From Diphasiastrum complanatum (taxonomy: Eukaryota; Streptophyta; Lycopodiopsida; Lycopodiales; Lycopodiaceae): a stretch of DNA of 64,000 nt. Position numbers and translations under genes: made by a program. Location of the stretch: assembly GCA_029204225.1 (NCBI GenBank), contig CM055101.1:36199648-36263647 (forward strand), written 5' to 3'. Under the pieces are notes generated by a model that was given only the letters and a program-made list of their open reading frames with translations, ran no database searches and had not been told where the DNA came from. Within the stretch, counting starts at the first letter, position 1; every line of letters starts with the position of its first letter. This document shows, in pieces, positions 53,815 through 64,000 of this stretch.

Positions 53815-54315
53815 AAGGGTGTAACTTTCTAACCGTAGCTCCGATTGGACAAATATAATGGCATTAGAAAGTGCTCAACCAGAACTTTCAATGACATCCA
53901 AGATGATATAGTTCTGAGCTATGATTAAAAAGTTATAGGGAGGCAATTTTTTTTGTCACCTTTGATATTGCTTTCGAAATTGCCCATAACTTTAACGATA
54001 GCTCAAATTGAGACGATTATAGTGCCATTAGAAAGCCCTTGCCAAGAGCTTTTCAATGGCACCTACATGACATAGTTTTGAGTTATAGTTAAAAAGTTAC
54101 GGGCCGTCAAAAATTTTGGTCAACTTTGATATCGGTTTTGAGCACGGGTAACCAAAAATTTTGACTGCCCAAAATTTTGACTGACAATATCTTTTTAACC
54201 GTAACTCAAAACTAGGTCATGTTGGGCATCATTAGAAAGCTCTCATTGAGGGCTTTCTAATGGCATCATAATAATCTCAATAGGAGCTATGGTTAAAAAG
54301 TTACAATTTTACGGT
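53815..54315. repeat. Iterated palindromic repeats (AACCGTAGCTC / GAGCTATGGTTAAAAAGTTA)
   Basis: Units such as TAACTTTCTAACCGTAGCTC, GCATTAGAAAG and GAGCTATGGTTAAAAAGTTAC occur in both orientations, making nested imperfect palindromes of about 120-180 bp. A further copy lies at 39320-39440 beside the Gypsy leader. Confidence 0.65.
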
Positions 54316-54748
54316 TCATGAGCATTGTCAAATGTAGATTATATTTTTAAGATTGCCAAGCATATTCTTAATGTAAGGTTATCACATTTGTTTTCTAGTG
54401 ATATGCTAATTAAATAATCAAATCTATTATCTTGTGTATCACACTCTTAATAAGTTAGCTTCATCAAGGTCATAAAAGGTCGTCGAAGATACTCTTGCTC
54501 TAGCAAGGAGTACGAATACTGATGCGAATCGAAGCGAAATGAAACGCGAATGAATTCGGATGGAGTTCAGATATGGTTGCTGGTCACTGCTTGCTGTATC
54601 ATTCCTACAATCCTCTAGAATGTAGACAGACGCTGTTGACCTACGTTTAAATTAATTCAGCATTCAACAAGATTGAACTTATGTGCAGACAAGCGAATGA
54701 GATACACGAACAATAAGCAAACAATAATTCAATCGAGGTCAGACAAAT

Positions 54749-57285
54749 TTAGAATGATATGTGCATACCAGCTACTATCTTGTCTTTATCTATTCTACTA
54801 GGTCTGGAACCATTTCGATTTACAGGTGTTGTAGTAGTAGGCTGGCTTGTGAATCTTTCTTCATTCGATTCGTCGCTTGATCGAGCTACGATTCGAACAT
54901 CTTTGTCTGATTGTTGGTCCTTTGCTCCCTCTGTGACGATTGGCAGATCATAATGATGTCTTCCAAGAACTTCATTACTGACAAGATCATTGTTGGTCAT
55001 TGTTCTGGTCTCATCGAGCTTGACATCTCTAACTGTCTTCACTATGTTTGTCTCTGGCATATAAATTCTGTAGTATGACGAATGATTGTCGTATCCTACA
55101 AGATATCCTTGTTCTACTTTCTCATCAATTTTCTTTTGACGCTTGTCAAAAACATGTGCAAATGCTGCATAGTCAAAGATATGAGTCGGATTGGGTTTTC
55201 TACCCCACCATAGTTCGTGTGGTGTTGTGTGAGGAACACCAGATTTTCCTATCCTGTTCTAAATGTAGGCAGCTATAGCTACTGCTTCAGCCCACAACAC
55301 TCTTAGAACTTTCGAATGGGCCATCATGCACCTAGCGGCTTCCATGAGAGTCATGTTCTTTCTTTCTGCAATACCATTGTGCTGTGGTGTATAGGATGTT
55401 GTCCTTCTGTGAATGATTTCTCGATCATTGCAGAAATCAGTGAATCAGTTTGAGATGTATTCTCCACCTCAGTCTGTTCTGATCTGCTTCACCTTGTTTC
55501 TTATGCATCTTTCTGCCCAGTTCACATACTATGTGTACTTGTCGAATGCATCTGATTTATTGTGAATGAAGTAGACTCGGACGAGCTTACTGTAATCATC
55601 AATAAAGTAATATAGTATTTCGAGCCTCCTACTGAGATCACGTCGAAAGGTCCACAGATGTCCGAATGTACTAGCTCCAGAATCTTTGTCATTCTGTAAA
55701 AGTCCTTGACAAAAGGAGTACGTGACATCTTGCCTTTTATACATGCATCACATGTCATCGAACTGGTTGCATTCGAGATGCTCACCCCAGTGATTGCTCC
55801 ACGATGGCTTGCTTGATACAATGTCGTTGACTTCATATGGCATAGTCTCTTGTGCCATAGAATATCTGTCCAATCATCATGGGTTTGATGTACTTGATCT
55901 GTAGGTAGGCGTACCTTCAAGTGATACAGGTTGGCTTTTCTTCTACCTTGTGTAATCAATGTACTGGTGCTTGCATCAACGACATTGCATGCTTTGTTTG
56001 AGAACGTCACACGCATCCCAACATCTACTATTCTTGCGACTGATAGCAAGTCTTGTTGTAGTGTAGGTACAAACAGAACGTCTTCGAGTCGTCTGTCTCT
56101 GCCGTTCGTGTTGAGCCATAACGAACCAATACCATTCACTTGATGTTTTGATCCGTCTCCAAGAATAATAAATCTTGATGGATCTACACTCCAAAAGTCA
56201 TACATTATCCGTCTTGATGTAATGAAGTGTGAAGTTGCTCCTGAATCAATGATTACCTCCTGTGTGTTAGGTGTCGACACTGTACACATGTCTGCATAGA
56301 TGTAGGCGGTCGAATTAACATGATTCGATCTTTCTTCACCCATCTTTGAGCTTTCTGGCTCTTTGACATAGGACGAACTATTATTGTTCTCCCGTATGCT
56401 TTAAGCTTGTTTGTTTCTTGGGGTCTGATAGAAGTCCATCGTTGCATGACCCTTCTTGTATCAATGGATACACTCAATCTTCAGATTTCATTTGTCTCTG
56501 TTGGCTCCCTCTACGTGCTTTCTCGATCTTGCTGACTCCCTCTTAGGCTTGAACTGCTTCTTGTCTTCTCCTTGTTGATTTAGAGAGCTTGATCAGAAGC
56601 ATCCTTGTGATCAAGGTGCTCACGAGCTTCGACTTCTTCTCGAATCTTGATCACTACCTTTTTGAGTGTCATAGCTGGATCCTTTGCTAGCAATGTTCGG
56701 GTTGTTTGGAAGGATCTTGGTAAAGCTCTTAACAGATAGGTGAGCTGCTTCTCTGCTGATACTGCATTCTCTGCTCCGGAATTGTGTAATGAAAGGAACA
56801 GATCCTTCATCTTTCTGATAAAGGAGGTGAGGTATTTGCTATCCCATTGCAGGTTTGTCAGTTGATCTTCAAGAAGCATGATCTGGTTGCGTGATTTTGT
56901 CTGAAATCTTGTGAGTAAAGTATCCCACATCTCTCTTGTATTGGAGAGTGTAGCCAGGTCAAGCGTGAGACTATCTTCGATGGATGATAACAACACGACT
57001 ACTGCCTTGTCGTCCTTTACTCTTCATTTGCGTAGCTCTTTGCCTATAGTTGTAGGCATCTCTTCGGTGCCATCTACCCAAGGAAATAGTCCTTTTCCCT
57101 TTAGTATAAGAGAGGTCTTAACCTTACATGCTAGGAAGTTAGACCCTGATGAGTCAAGGATTGTGCAGATATTTGATTATACACTGCTTATTGAAGCCGT
57201 TGCTGTGAACTGTGTTCTCAATTGTTACTGGTTCTTTGTCTTCAATGCTTTGCCTTCTGGATCTGATAGCTTGGTGGCTATATCA
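54749..57285 (-). pseudogene. Copia gag-protease-integrase, copy I
   Basis: Gag begins where ATA replaces ATG (ATKLSDPEG, about 57285), continues LDSSGSNFLACKVKTSLILKGKGLF and VLLSSIEDSLTLDLATLSNTREMWD to 56580. Protease follows (VIIDSGATSHFITSRRIMYDFW, then FVPTLQQDLLSV). Integrase has LWHKRLCHMKS, CDACIKGKMSRTPF and VHSDICGPF before a frameshift near 55530. The linker (54749-55060: PSRIDKDKIVAG) closes the copy. Several stops and shifts make it inactive. Confidence 0.8.
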
Positions 57286-57438
57286 GACTATAAGAAGTTC
57301 TGACTACCGACTTTGCTACTCTGATACCACTGATGCAAATCAAAGCGAAATGAAATGCGAATGAACTTGGATGGAGTTCAGATATGATTGCTGGTCACTG
57401 CCTGCTGTAGAACATAGACAGACGCTGCTGACCTACGT

Positions 57439-58251
57439 TTAAATTGTCTTCAAACAATCTTTATTCGTCAAGATTGTTCCTGCAAGCATTGGAGTATTTG
57501 CTCCTTTGCAATTCATCATCCCGAAATCTTCTAGGATATTCTGGGTATATCTGGACTGATGAAGGTACAATCTCCCTTTTTCATAGTCTCTGTCAATCTG
57601 TAAGCCAAGATAGCATCTGGCTTCTTCTAGGTTTGCAATTTTGAAATGTTTTGAGATGTTGCACTTCACCTCAACAATAAGTTCTTCACTTTTGCAGAGT
57701 ATCAAGGTGTCGTCCACATATACAACTACAATGATGATCTTCCCATCTGTGATTCTCACATAAACATTGGAATTAGCTATCAATGGCTCAAATCCTAAGG
57801 ATCTCAGGGCTTGATCTTTATTCTTATACCATTGTCGCGCTAATTGCTTCAGACCGTAGATACTCTTGTGCATTATGCATGCATAAGTAGGAAGTGAGTT
57901 CGAAATGTACCCTAGAGATTGATCCATGTAGACTTCTTTGTCTAGCTCACCATGTAAGAATGCAGTCTTTTTGTCCACGATGTGAGTCCTTAGATCGTAA
58001 GCAGCTGCGTATGCAAACAATAGGCGTAGGGACGAATGTTTCATGACTGGAGAGAAGGTCTTAGCATAGTCGATACCATATTTATGAGAAAAACCGTTCG
58101 CTACAAGTCTGGTTTTATACTTTGAAATATTTCCATTCGGTCCATACTTCAGCTTGTATACCCACTTGCATTGTACAGTCTTTCGCTTATCTGGTAATGG
58201 CTGCAATGTCCATACCTCATTCTTCTTCATGGATTCCATCTCCTCATTCAT
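57439..58251 (-). pseudogene. Copia reverse transcriptase, copy II
   Basis: The 270-residue frame is unbroken: MESMKKNEVWTLQPLPD, CKWVYKLKYGPNGNISKYKT, DYAKTFSPVMK, IVDKKTAFLHGELDKEVY, YGLKQLARQWY, VVVYVDDTLILC and LEEARCYLGLQIDRD. Catalytic residues in the YVDD box are present. It runs into the LTR remnant at 57445 after ANTPMLAGTIL, so RNase H is lost. The usual QAPRQW motif reads QLARQW. Confidence 0.85.
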
Positions 58252-58913
58252 GGCTTGGATCCATTTGTCCTTGTCTAGACATTAAATTGCTTTCTTGAAT
58301 GTTTGTGGTTCTCCACTGAATCTAGAAAACTCTTCAGATGTAGAAGCTGAGCTACCTGGCACAAATCTTGCTAGCGCTCTTTGCTCTCTTGTTGATCTTC
58401 TGGGAGATCCTTCTGGTACTGCAATGCTCTTGCCTTTATCTATTCTGCTAGGTCCAAAACCATTTCGGTTTACAAGTGTTATAGCAGTAGGATGGCTTGC
58501 AAATCTTTCTTCATCTGATTCGTCGCTTGATCGAGGTGCGACTCAAACATCTTCATCTGATTGTTGGTCCTCTGCTCTCTCTGTCACAATTGGTAGATCA
58601 TAATATTGTCTTCCAAGAATTTCATAACTGATAGGATCATTGTTGGCCATTGCTATGGTCTCATCAAACTTGACGTCTCTGACTGTCTTCACTGTGTTTG
58701 TCTCTGGCATATAAATTCTGTAGTATGATGATTGATTGTCGTATCCTACGAGATATCCTTATCTGCTTTCTCATCAATCTTCTTTCAAAGCTTGTCAGGA
58801 ACATGTGCATATGCTGCACAGCCAAAGATTCGAATATGAGTCAGATTGGGTTTTCTACCCCACCATAGTTCGTGTGGTGTTGTGTGAGGAACACGAGATT
58901 TTCATGTCATGTT

Positions 58914-59861
58914 CTAAATGTAGGCAGATGTAGCTACTGCTTCAGCCCACAGCACTCTTGGATCCTTCAAATAGGCCATCATGCACCTAGCGACTTCTGT
59001 GAGAGTCTTGTTCTTTCTTTCTGCAATACCATTGTGTTGTGGTATATAGGATGTTGTCCTTCTATAAATGATTCCTTGATCATTGCAAAAATCAGTGAAT
59101 CGGTTTGAGATGTATTCTCCACCTCGATCTGATCTGATTTGCTTCACCTTGTTTCCTGTGCATCTTTCTGCCCAGTTCACATACTCTGTGAACTTGTCAA
59201 ATGCATCTGATTTATTGTGAATGAAGTAGACTTGGGTGAACTTACTGTAATCATCAATAAAGGTGATATAGTATGTCGAGCCTCCTACTGAGATCACGTC
59301 AAAAGGTCCATAGATGTCCGAATGTACTAGCTCCAGAATCTTTGTCGTTTTGTAGGAGTCCTTGACAAAAGGAGTACGTGACATCTTGCCTTTTATACAT
59401 GCATCACAGGTCATCGAACTTGTTGCATTCGAGATGCTCACCCCCGTGATTGCTCCATGATGGCTTGCTTGATACAATGCCATTGAGTTCATATGGCATA
59501 GTCTCTTGTGTCATAGAATATTTGACAAATCATCATGGGTTTGATGTATTTGATCTACAGGTAGGCATACCTTCAAGTGATACAGGTTGGCTTTTCTTCT
59601 ACCTTGTGTAATCAATGTACTGGTGCTTGCATCAATGGCATTGCATGCTTCATCTGAGAACGTCACATGTATCCCAGCATCTGCTATTCTTGCGACTGAT
59701 AGCAAGTCCTGCTGTAGTGCAGGTACGAACAGAACGTCTTCGAGTCGTCTGTCTCTGCCGTTCGTGTTGAGCCATAGCGAACCAATACCATTCACTTGAT
59801 GTTTCAATCCATCTCCAAGAATAATAAATCTTGATGGATCTACACTCCAAAAGTCAAACAT
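58914..59861 (-). pseudogene. Copia protease end and integrase, copy II
   Basis: Two ORFs (59861-59511 and 59492-58914) are separated by a short break. The integrase core shows all three catalytic residues: VHSDIYGPF, IRSDRGGEYIS and HNGIAERKNKTL. The zinc domain is split by the break (HSTLW-type region lost, CDACIKGKMSR kept). It ends WAEAVATSAYI at a stop and then continues in other frames toward the linker at 58600-58300. Confidence 0.8.
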
Positions 59862-59979
59862 TATCCATCTTGATGTAACGAAGTGTGAAGTTGCTCCTGA
59901 ATCAAGGATTACCTCCTACGTGTCAGGTGTCGACACTGCACACATGTAGGCAGTCGAATTATCATGATTCGATGTCTTC

Positions 59980-60180
59980 AGAATGGGAAAAAGAAAACAT
60001 GAAACCATACCTTAAGCTTTCAAATCTTACCCATGAATCATTGTTCTTAGTCTGATCTTTCCATTTGAATAAGTACTCAGAGATGCAACAATTCCTCAAT
60101 TTCTTGTCCCTATTCATGAATACTAACTCAAATTCCATACACCAAGCTATAAATCTTTCAAATGGGTTGATCTTATCCAA
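59980..60180 (-). mobile_element. Possible Gypsy chromodomain-like scrap
   Basis: The frame contains ISEYLFKWKDQTKNNDSWVRFESL, reminiscent of the YLVKWKG-x(4)-D-x-TWE core of integrase-associated chromodomains. The rest is not recognisable, so this is a weak call. Confidence 0.3.
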
Positions 60181-60189
60181 AAAAAAAAT

Positions 60190-61700
60190 TCATCACCTTC
60201 ATGTAATCCCAATTACATGAAACATTGGGTGGGGTGATTTTACTTTATTTTAGAAATCAAATCCGAAAGCTGAAGGAATTCCATGTCAATTTTTCTTGCA
60301 GAAAATAAGGCTTCTTGGTACAAATATTCTTAGAATATTCAAATATTCTAAGATACCACAATTCAGTCATCTAAAATCTCTAGGAGATCCATCAAGTCTC
60401 AGATAATCATAACTCAAACCAGAGTACTACAGTTACTCTAATGAGTTAACAGCCCCATTTCTAGCATCATATGCAAGAAATCAGCAACTATCTGTATCTT
60501 AATAGATTTATCTATCTCCCATAAATCTGGAGATATAGCCTGAACTTTGCACAGTAGCACTTATAGACTACAATCTATAAGGTAAGGAAATTCCTCATAA
60601 GTAAACAATTACTTAATGAAAATGCCTGTGACATCCACACAATCTCAAGTATGTGCTGGAGTAAAGAAATTTAGAGTTCAACCAACAAATCTAAATCCTT
60701 GACTCACCCAATTGATCAAAAATTACTCATTATCTTAAGAATTCTCACATTTCCTTATAATCTTCTAATGATTTTTAAGTATCAATTTATGATTCGTCAA
60801 TCATAAACCTTTAGAATCTTATGATTCGGCAATCATAAAAAAAAGTCAGTAATGAGTATCAAATACTATTACAACCCAGACTTTTTTCCTTAGAATCATA
60901 AAATATCTTATACCGAGCAATAGAAACATTACTCCCAATAATCAACTATCAAATAGAGATAACCAATTGGGCTTAGGAAGTCTAAATTCCACTTGATCAA
61001 TTGAAAACATCAATTGATTCAATCCAATTGTCTTGTTTTTAAAAAATTTCTAAAAAGTAGAGGTTTAAATTAAAAGAGAAATAGCTTTTAAGGATTTCTG
61101 ATTTGGAATTTATGAGATACCATTGAGGGATCCGGATCTATATCTCATAACCTCTCCAAATACCCTAAATGGGGAGGAGTAGGAGGGCGCATTTTCCTAG
61201 GTGTCCTTTGGATTTCAAGCCATATGGAAAAGTAGGTAAGTTACATATTGATAAGGATAGAAGGTAGGTAGCCTAACATTTAATGTTAGCCACTTTCAAG
61301 TTGCATTTTTCTTTGTTTACAACATTGGGATCCACCCAAGTGTTTTTCATGTTATGGGAAAGACTTTGTATATGTCCATATTACCTTGCATAATTTCCAT
61401 CAATTCCTAGGCCCTTTTTTTCTAGGGGTTGCCCATCCCCAATCATAGTGGAGTGTGACACAAAGGGTGATCAGTCCTTTGGTTTCTTCAAGCTTTAAGA
61501 AGCTTCTTTAGATTCATTCTTCAGGTACTCTTCTTAGTAACCGCACATACTCTTAGAAAAAGGTTAGAAGTCATACCATCAAATGGTTCATCATTAGATT
61601 CTATTTCTAGAATCTGCATATCAAACTGTTAGCATTGCTCTACAGTTTCATTTCTTGTCTTCAGATAATGATACCTGCACTCATAATTCATCAGTTATAA
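60190..61700. other. No gene recognised
   Basis: AT-rich sequence with no ORF over 60 residues and no clear repeat boundary. Confidence 0.45.
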
Positions 61701-61969
61701 TAATAAAAATATGTTTTATACAAAAAGAATGGAAGACTGGATAGCCTTTATTTCTTGGTCAATTTGGTCTATACAATTTTACAGTATCACGGGATGCCAA
61801 CGGTCCGTCGGGACCATTCGGTCCGGACGCCAGCGGTATGTTGTTGGGACCATTCAGTCCAGGAACTGGTTGTCTTCATATTTGTCATGGCTTGTGGCTC
61901 TGAGTGTTCCTTGCATGAACGTAAATGGGTTAAGCTCTTGGGGAACAGGCTGTAACTTGTCAGCTGAGT

Positions 61970-62300
61970 TGGATGGCTTGCTTGGGTGGAAGTTACCTGT
62001 TTATGGTTGTCCGGTCTGGCGTGGTGCCAAGTTGGCTTCCAATACTCGTGACGAAGCTTTGAGTTGGTTAAGTATGATGTAAGTCAGACAACGTGCTTGA
62101 AATGAATGTTACTCGTTTGTAATGAAGCTTCGAGTTAGTTAAGTTTGATGTATGTCGGGCAGCTTGCTTGGAGGGAAGTCACCCACATGGGGACCCTCGT
62201 TCTATGGCATGGCGCCAGGTTGGATCTCAATGTTGGTTTCTGAACTTCAAGTTGGTTAAGTCTAATAATTGTTGGCGAGTTGGATGCTTGTATGTCAAGT
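61970..62300. repeat. Degenerate direct repeats of about 70-190 bp
   Basis: GCTTGCTTGGGTGGAAGTTACC (about 61976) and GCTTGCTTGGAGGGAAGTCACC (about 62162) are each followed by TGG(C/T)G(C/T)... and GAGTTGGTTAAGT(A/C)T. Shorter variants start near 62091 and 62278. Confidence 0.45.
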
Positions 62301-62481
62301 GGGTTTGGACGGCAAGATTTGAAAGCTAGAAAGCTAAGTCGTGGTTCTCGGCTCCCTTTGGGATCTTGCACTACAGTTTGTTACCTATTCCGTGACCAAC
62401 TTTGGCAACGTTATCGGCCATGTACTTACAACTATGCAGAGTCTCTAATTGGATGGTTCATTCATCTAAATAAATGCTGAG

Positions 62482-62691
62482 TTGCTGAAAAATATCATAC
62501 CTAGGAAGGGAATGCCTAAAGATTTTATTGTTGCAGCATTTGTTTATAACAGAACCTTCTTAAGGACATGTTTTGCTGATCTTGGCAACCATGTTGTCGG
62601 TCAATTCCATGAGGCCAAAAGAAGGAAAATTGAAAGACAAATTCAGCTTGATGAAAAGTTATCACAAAGGTTACAAAATGCTCCAGAATGA
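62482..62691 (+). CDS. Unidentified short ORF or terminal exon
   Basis: I do not recognise this protein. The sequence FIVAAFVYNRTFLRTCFADLG, then GQFHEAKRRKIERQIQLDEKLSQRLQNAPE, is followed by a stop. TTTATTGTTGCAG at 62524-62536 could be an acceptor, so only the part from AFVYNRTF may be exon. The C-terminal half is a charged helix. No upstream exon was found. An LTR preceded by a purine tract starts 150 bp further on. Confidence 0.25.
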   Translation: MLKNIIPRKGMPKDFIVAAFVYNRTFLRTCFADLGNHVVGQFHEAKRRKIERQIQLDEKLSQRLQNAPE

Positions 62692-62840
62692 TGTATACAC
62701 ATTGTATATATATTCAAGTAAAAGACTTTTTATCTTTTTTGAATATTCGTGATCCATTTTGGAAAGAAATATTTTTTCTCTGATATGTTGCTGATGTCAA
62801 TTGTTCGCAAGGACGCTTCACATTTGAGCCGGGGGGGGTA

Positions 62841-63438
62841 TGTAATACCCTATTACATTCATATTTTTTGTGAATTATTACTTTTTGATGCAAAACCCCA
62901 ACGAACTTACTCAAGTCATGAAGATCACTATTTTATATGAAGAAATATCTAATGGAAGTGGCAAAGACAAGGTTATTCAACGACACATTGAAGATAAAGA
63001 TATGTAAATAAATAAGTCTAAAGGAAGGACTATGTCCCAAAGGGCAGTTATGAAATGACATGAACCTTAATAAGAAGGATAGCCCTAAGAGCAGAACATT
63101 CCCAAAGATTCATTTATTGCGCCTCAAGCAAACATTGCAACCTTCCACGTGCTTGCTTCTTATTGGAGCAAAGTCATGTGACAAGGATGCCACGTAGATT
63201 TTGAACACTTGTAATTTTCTTATTGGTTACAATTATTTAATTGAATAGAAATAGAAGCGACATATCAGTTGCTAAAGAGTTGCGCACTTTCGCACTCGCT
63301 CCCTATATGTACTCCATCTACGCCTCAATACAATTACCGAGTTTTTCAGAAGATCACAAAGAGAGTTTGAGTCTTCAAGTTTTTCCTACCCTCTGCTTTC
63401 ATAAGCTTTCTGCTTGCTGAGTTCTTCTGTTTCTAACA
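62841..63438 (+). repeat. Candidate LTR preceded by a polypurine-like tract
   Basis: GAGCCGGGGGGGGTA directly precedes TGTAATACCCTATTAC at 62841, and the segment ends TTTCTAACA at 63438, giving TG...CA ends over 598 bp. A TATA-like CCTATATG lies near 63301. No second copy occurs in the window, so it is read as a 3' or solo LTR. Confidence 0.5.
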
Positions 63439-63689
63439 GTTGGTAAGCCTCATCTTGTCGGATGTGTTTGTGATTGTAACTCTAGTCAGACAATTCCTTA
63501 GCCTTGATACTGTCATATGCGAGCAACCATAAATTCATTGCTAAGATTGTCTTAAAACCCATTGGTTATTTGATTGTTTGTGTGATCGAATAATCGATTG
63601 CTTGGAACTTAAATGTGATGTTAACATTCGAAATCACTGTTCCATTACACTGACGTATATTTGTACTTATACATCCTAAAGCTTGCTCT

Positions 63690-64000
63690 GTGTTGTTGTG
63701 AATCAATACTTTGGAATTTTCATATGGACACTCGTGCAGTTTAATCCAGTAGTCAATCGTTCTTTTCAAGTATGGCCTTGTAGCTTCCGACAATGCCATC
63801 TGATTTCATTTTCTATTTATAAATCCATTTGTAGTCAATGATCTTTCTATCTTCGGGCAGTGGCTCTAGTGTTTGGCCTTGATCTCCATCTTGAGTTGGC
63901 AGCAGTGTGAAGATCTCATGGCCTTTTTCTTCCTTCAATCCTAGAAAAGTGGATTCATCGATCTTCACATCTCTACCGACACAATTTTCTCCGAGGTTGG
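63690..64000 (-). mobile_element. Copia integrase-RT linker scrap at window edge
   Basis: The minus strand reads GRDVKIDESTFLGLKEEKG, then LEPLPEDRKIIDYKWIYK, a TAG, and KMKSDGIVGSYKAILEKN. This is the start of a Copia RT (LP...K.I.CKWIYK.K...DG....YKARLV). It is broken by stops and runs off the window. Confidence 0.6.

Larger units (their letters stand above)
54520..59972 (-). mobile_element. Two defective Copia copies in tandem sharing a middle LTR
   Basis: Read right to left: copy II has protease-integrase-RT (59972-57446) without gag or 5' LTR; then an LTR remnant (57445-57331) ending GCATCA; then a primer site (GTGGTATCAGAG at 57330-57319), gag, protease, integrase and linker of copy I (57285-54749); then the same LTR remnant (54654-54520). 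Copy I lacks RT and RNase H; copy II lacks RNase H. The two integrase regions are very similar (for example 55640-55960 and 59280-59600). Confidence 0.75.

Noticed and set aside
1-64000. CRISPR arrays, rRNA, tRNA or viral genomes
   Set aside because: No spaced identical repeats, rRNA cores or tRNA T-loop patterns were found by eye; reverse transcriptases here are all plant LTR-retrotransposon type.

Overview
This window is nuclear DNA from a flowering plant. It is AT-rich, contains introns with GT-AG borders, and is dominated by plant-type LTR retrotransposons (Copia with the TGGTATCAGAGC primer site, a chromodomain Gypsy, an Athila/Tat-like Gypsy), a CACTA transposon and small inverted-repeat transposons. 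The species cannot be named from the sequence. Only two host loci are recognisable: a spliced gene for the RNA polymerase I subunit RPA12 and a decayed LRR receptor-like protein gene.

Layout. 1-3.3 kb: the right part of a CACTA transposon, with the N-terminal exons of a TNP2-type transposase running off the left edge, a divergent second ORF, and a CpG-rich palindromic subterminal repeat field. 3.3-6.1 kb: LTR-like sequence and a Copia gag scrap. 6.1-6.3 kb: a TATA plus telo-box leader typical of ribosome-biogenesis genes. 7.3-12.3 kb: a chromovirus without reverse transcriptase. 14.8-29.8 kb: the RPA12-like gene, five coding exons (390 bp of CDS) spread over 15 kb. Intron 2 (3.5 kb) and intron 3 (10.7 kb) hold Copia fragments and three members of an inverted-repeat transposon family. 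30-41 kb: microsatellites, two Copia pol copies on the plus strand, a minus-strand Copia LTR plus leader, a Gypsy leader with the start of gag, and a LINE scrap. 41.2-45.5 kb: a gag-only Gypsy-type element with two LTRs. 46.0-53.1 kb: the LRR receptor-like protein pseudogene on the minus strand, split by a 5.1-kb non-autonomous Copia with 827-bp LTRs and a perfect 5-bp target duplication. 53.8-54.3 kb: iterated palindromic repeats. 54.5-60.0 kb: two defective Copia copies in tandem sharing one LTR. 60-64 kb: Gypsy and Copia scraps, an LTR preceded by a purine tract, and one unidentified short ORF.

The genes do not form a pathway. The biological story is transposon turnover around one essential housekeeping gene and one defence-type gene. 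The most unusual items are the 46-51 kb Copia, whose integrase core and RT are replaced by a same-frame 268-residue ORF of unknown origin; the gag-only Gypsy element with two CX2CX3HX4C knuckles; the inverted-repeat family whose members share ends but carry different cores (GA microsatellite or G-rich hairpins); and tandem repeats with a near-exact 92-bp period in the chromovirus leader. I found no CRISPR array, rRNA or tRNA gene.
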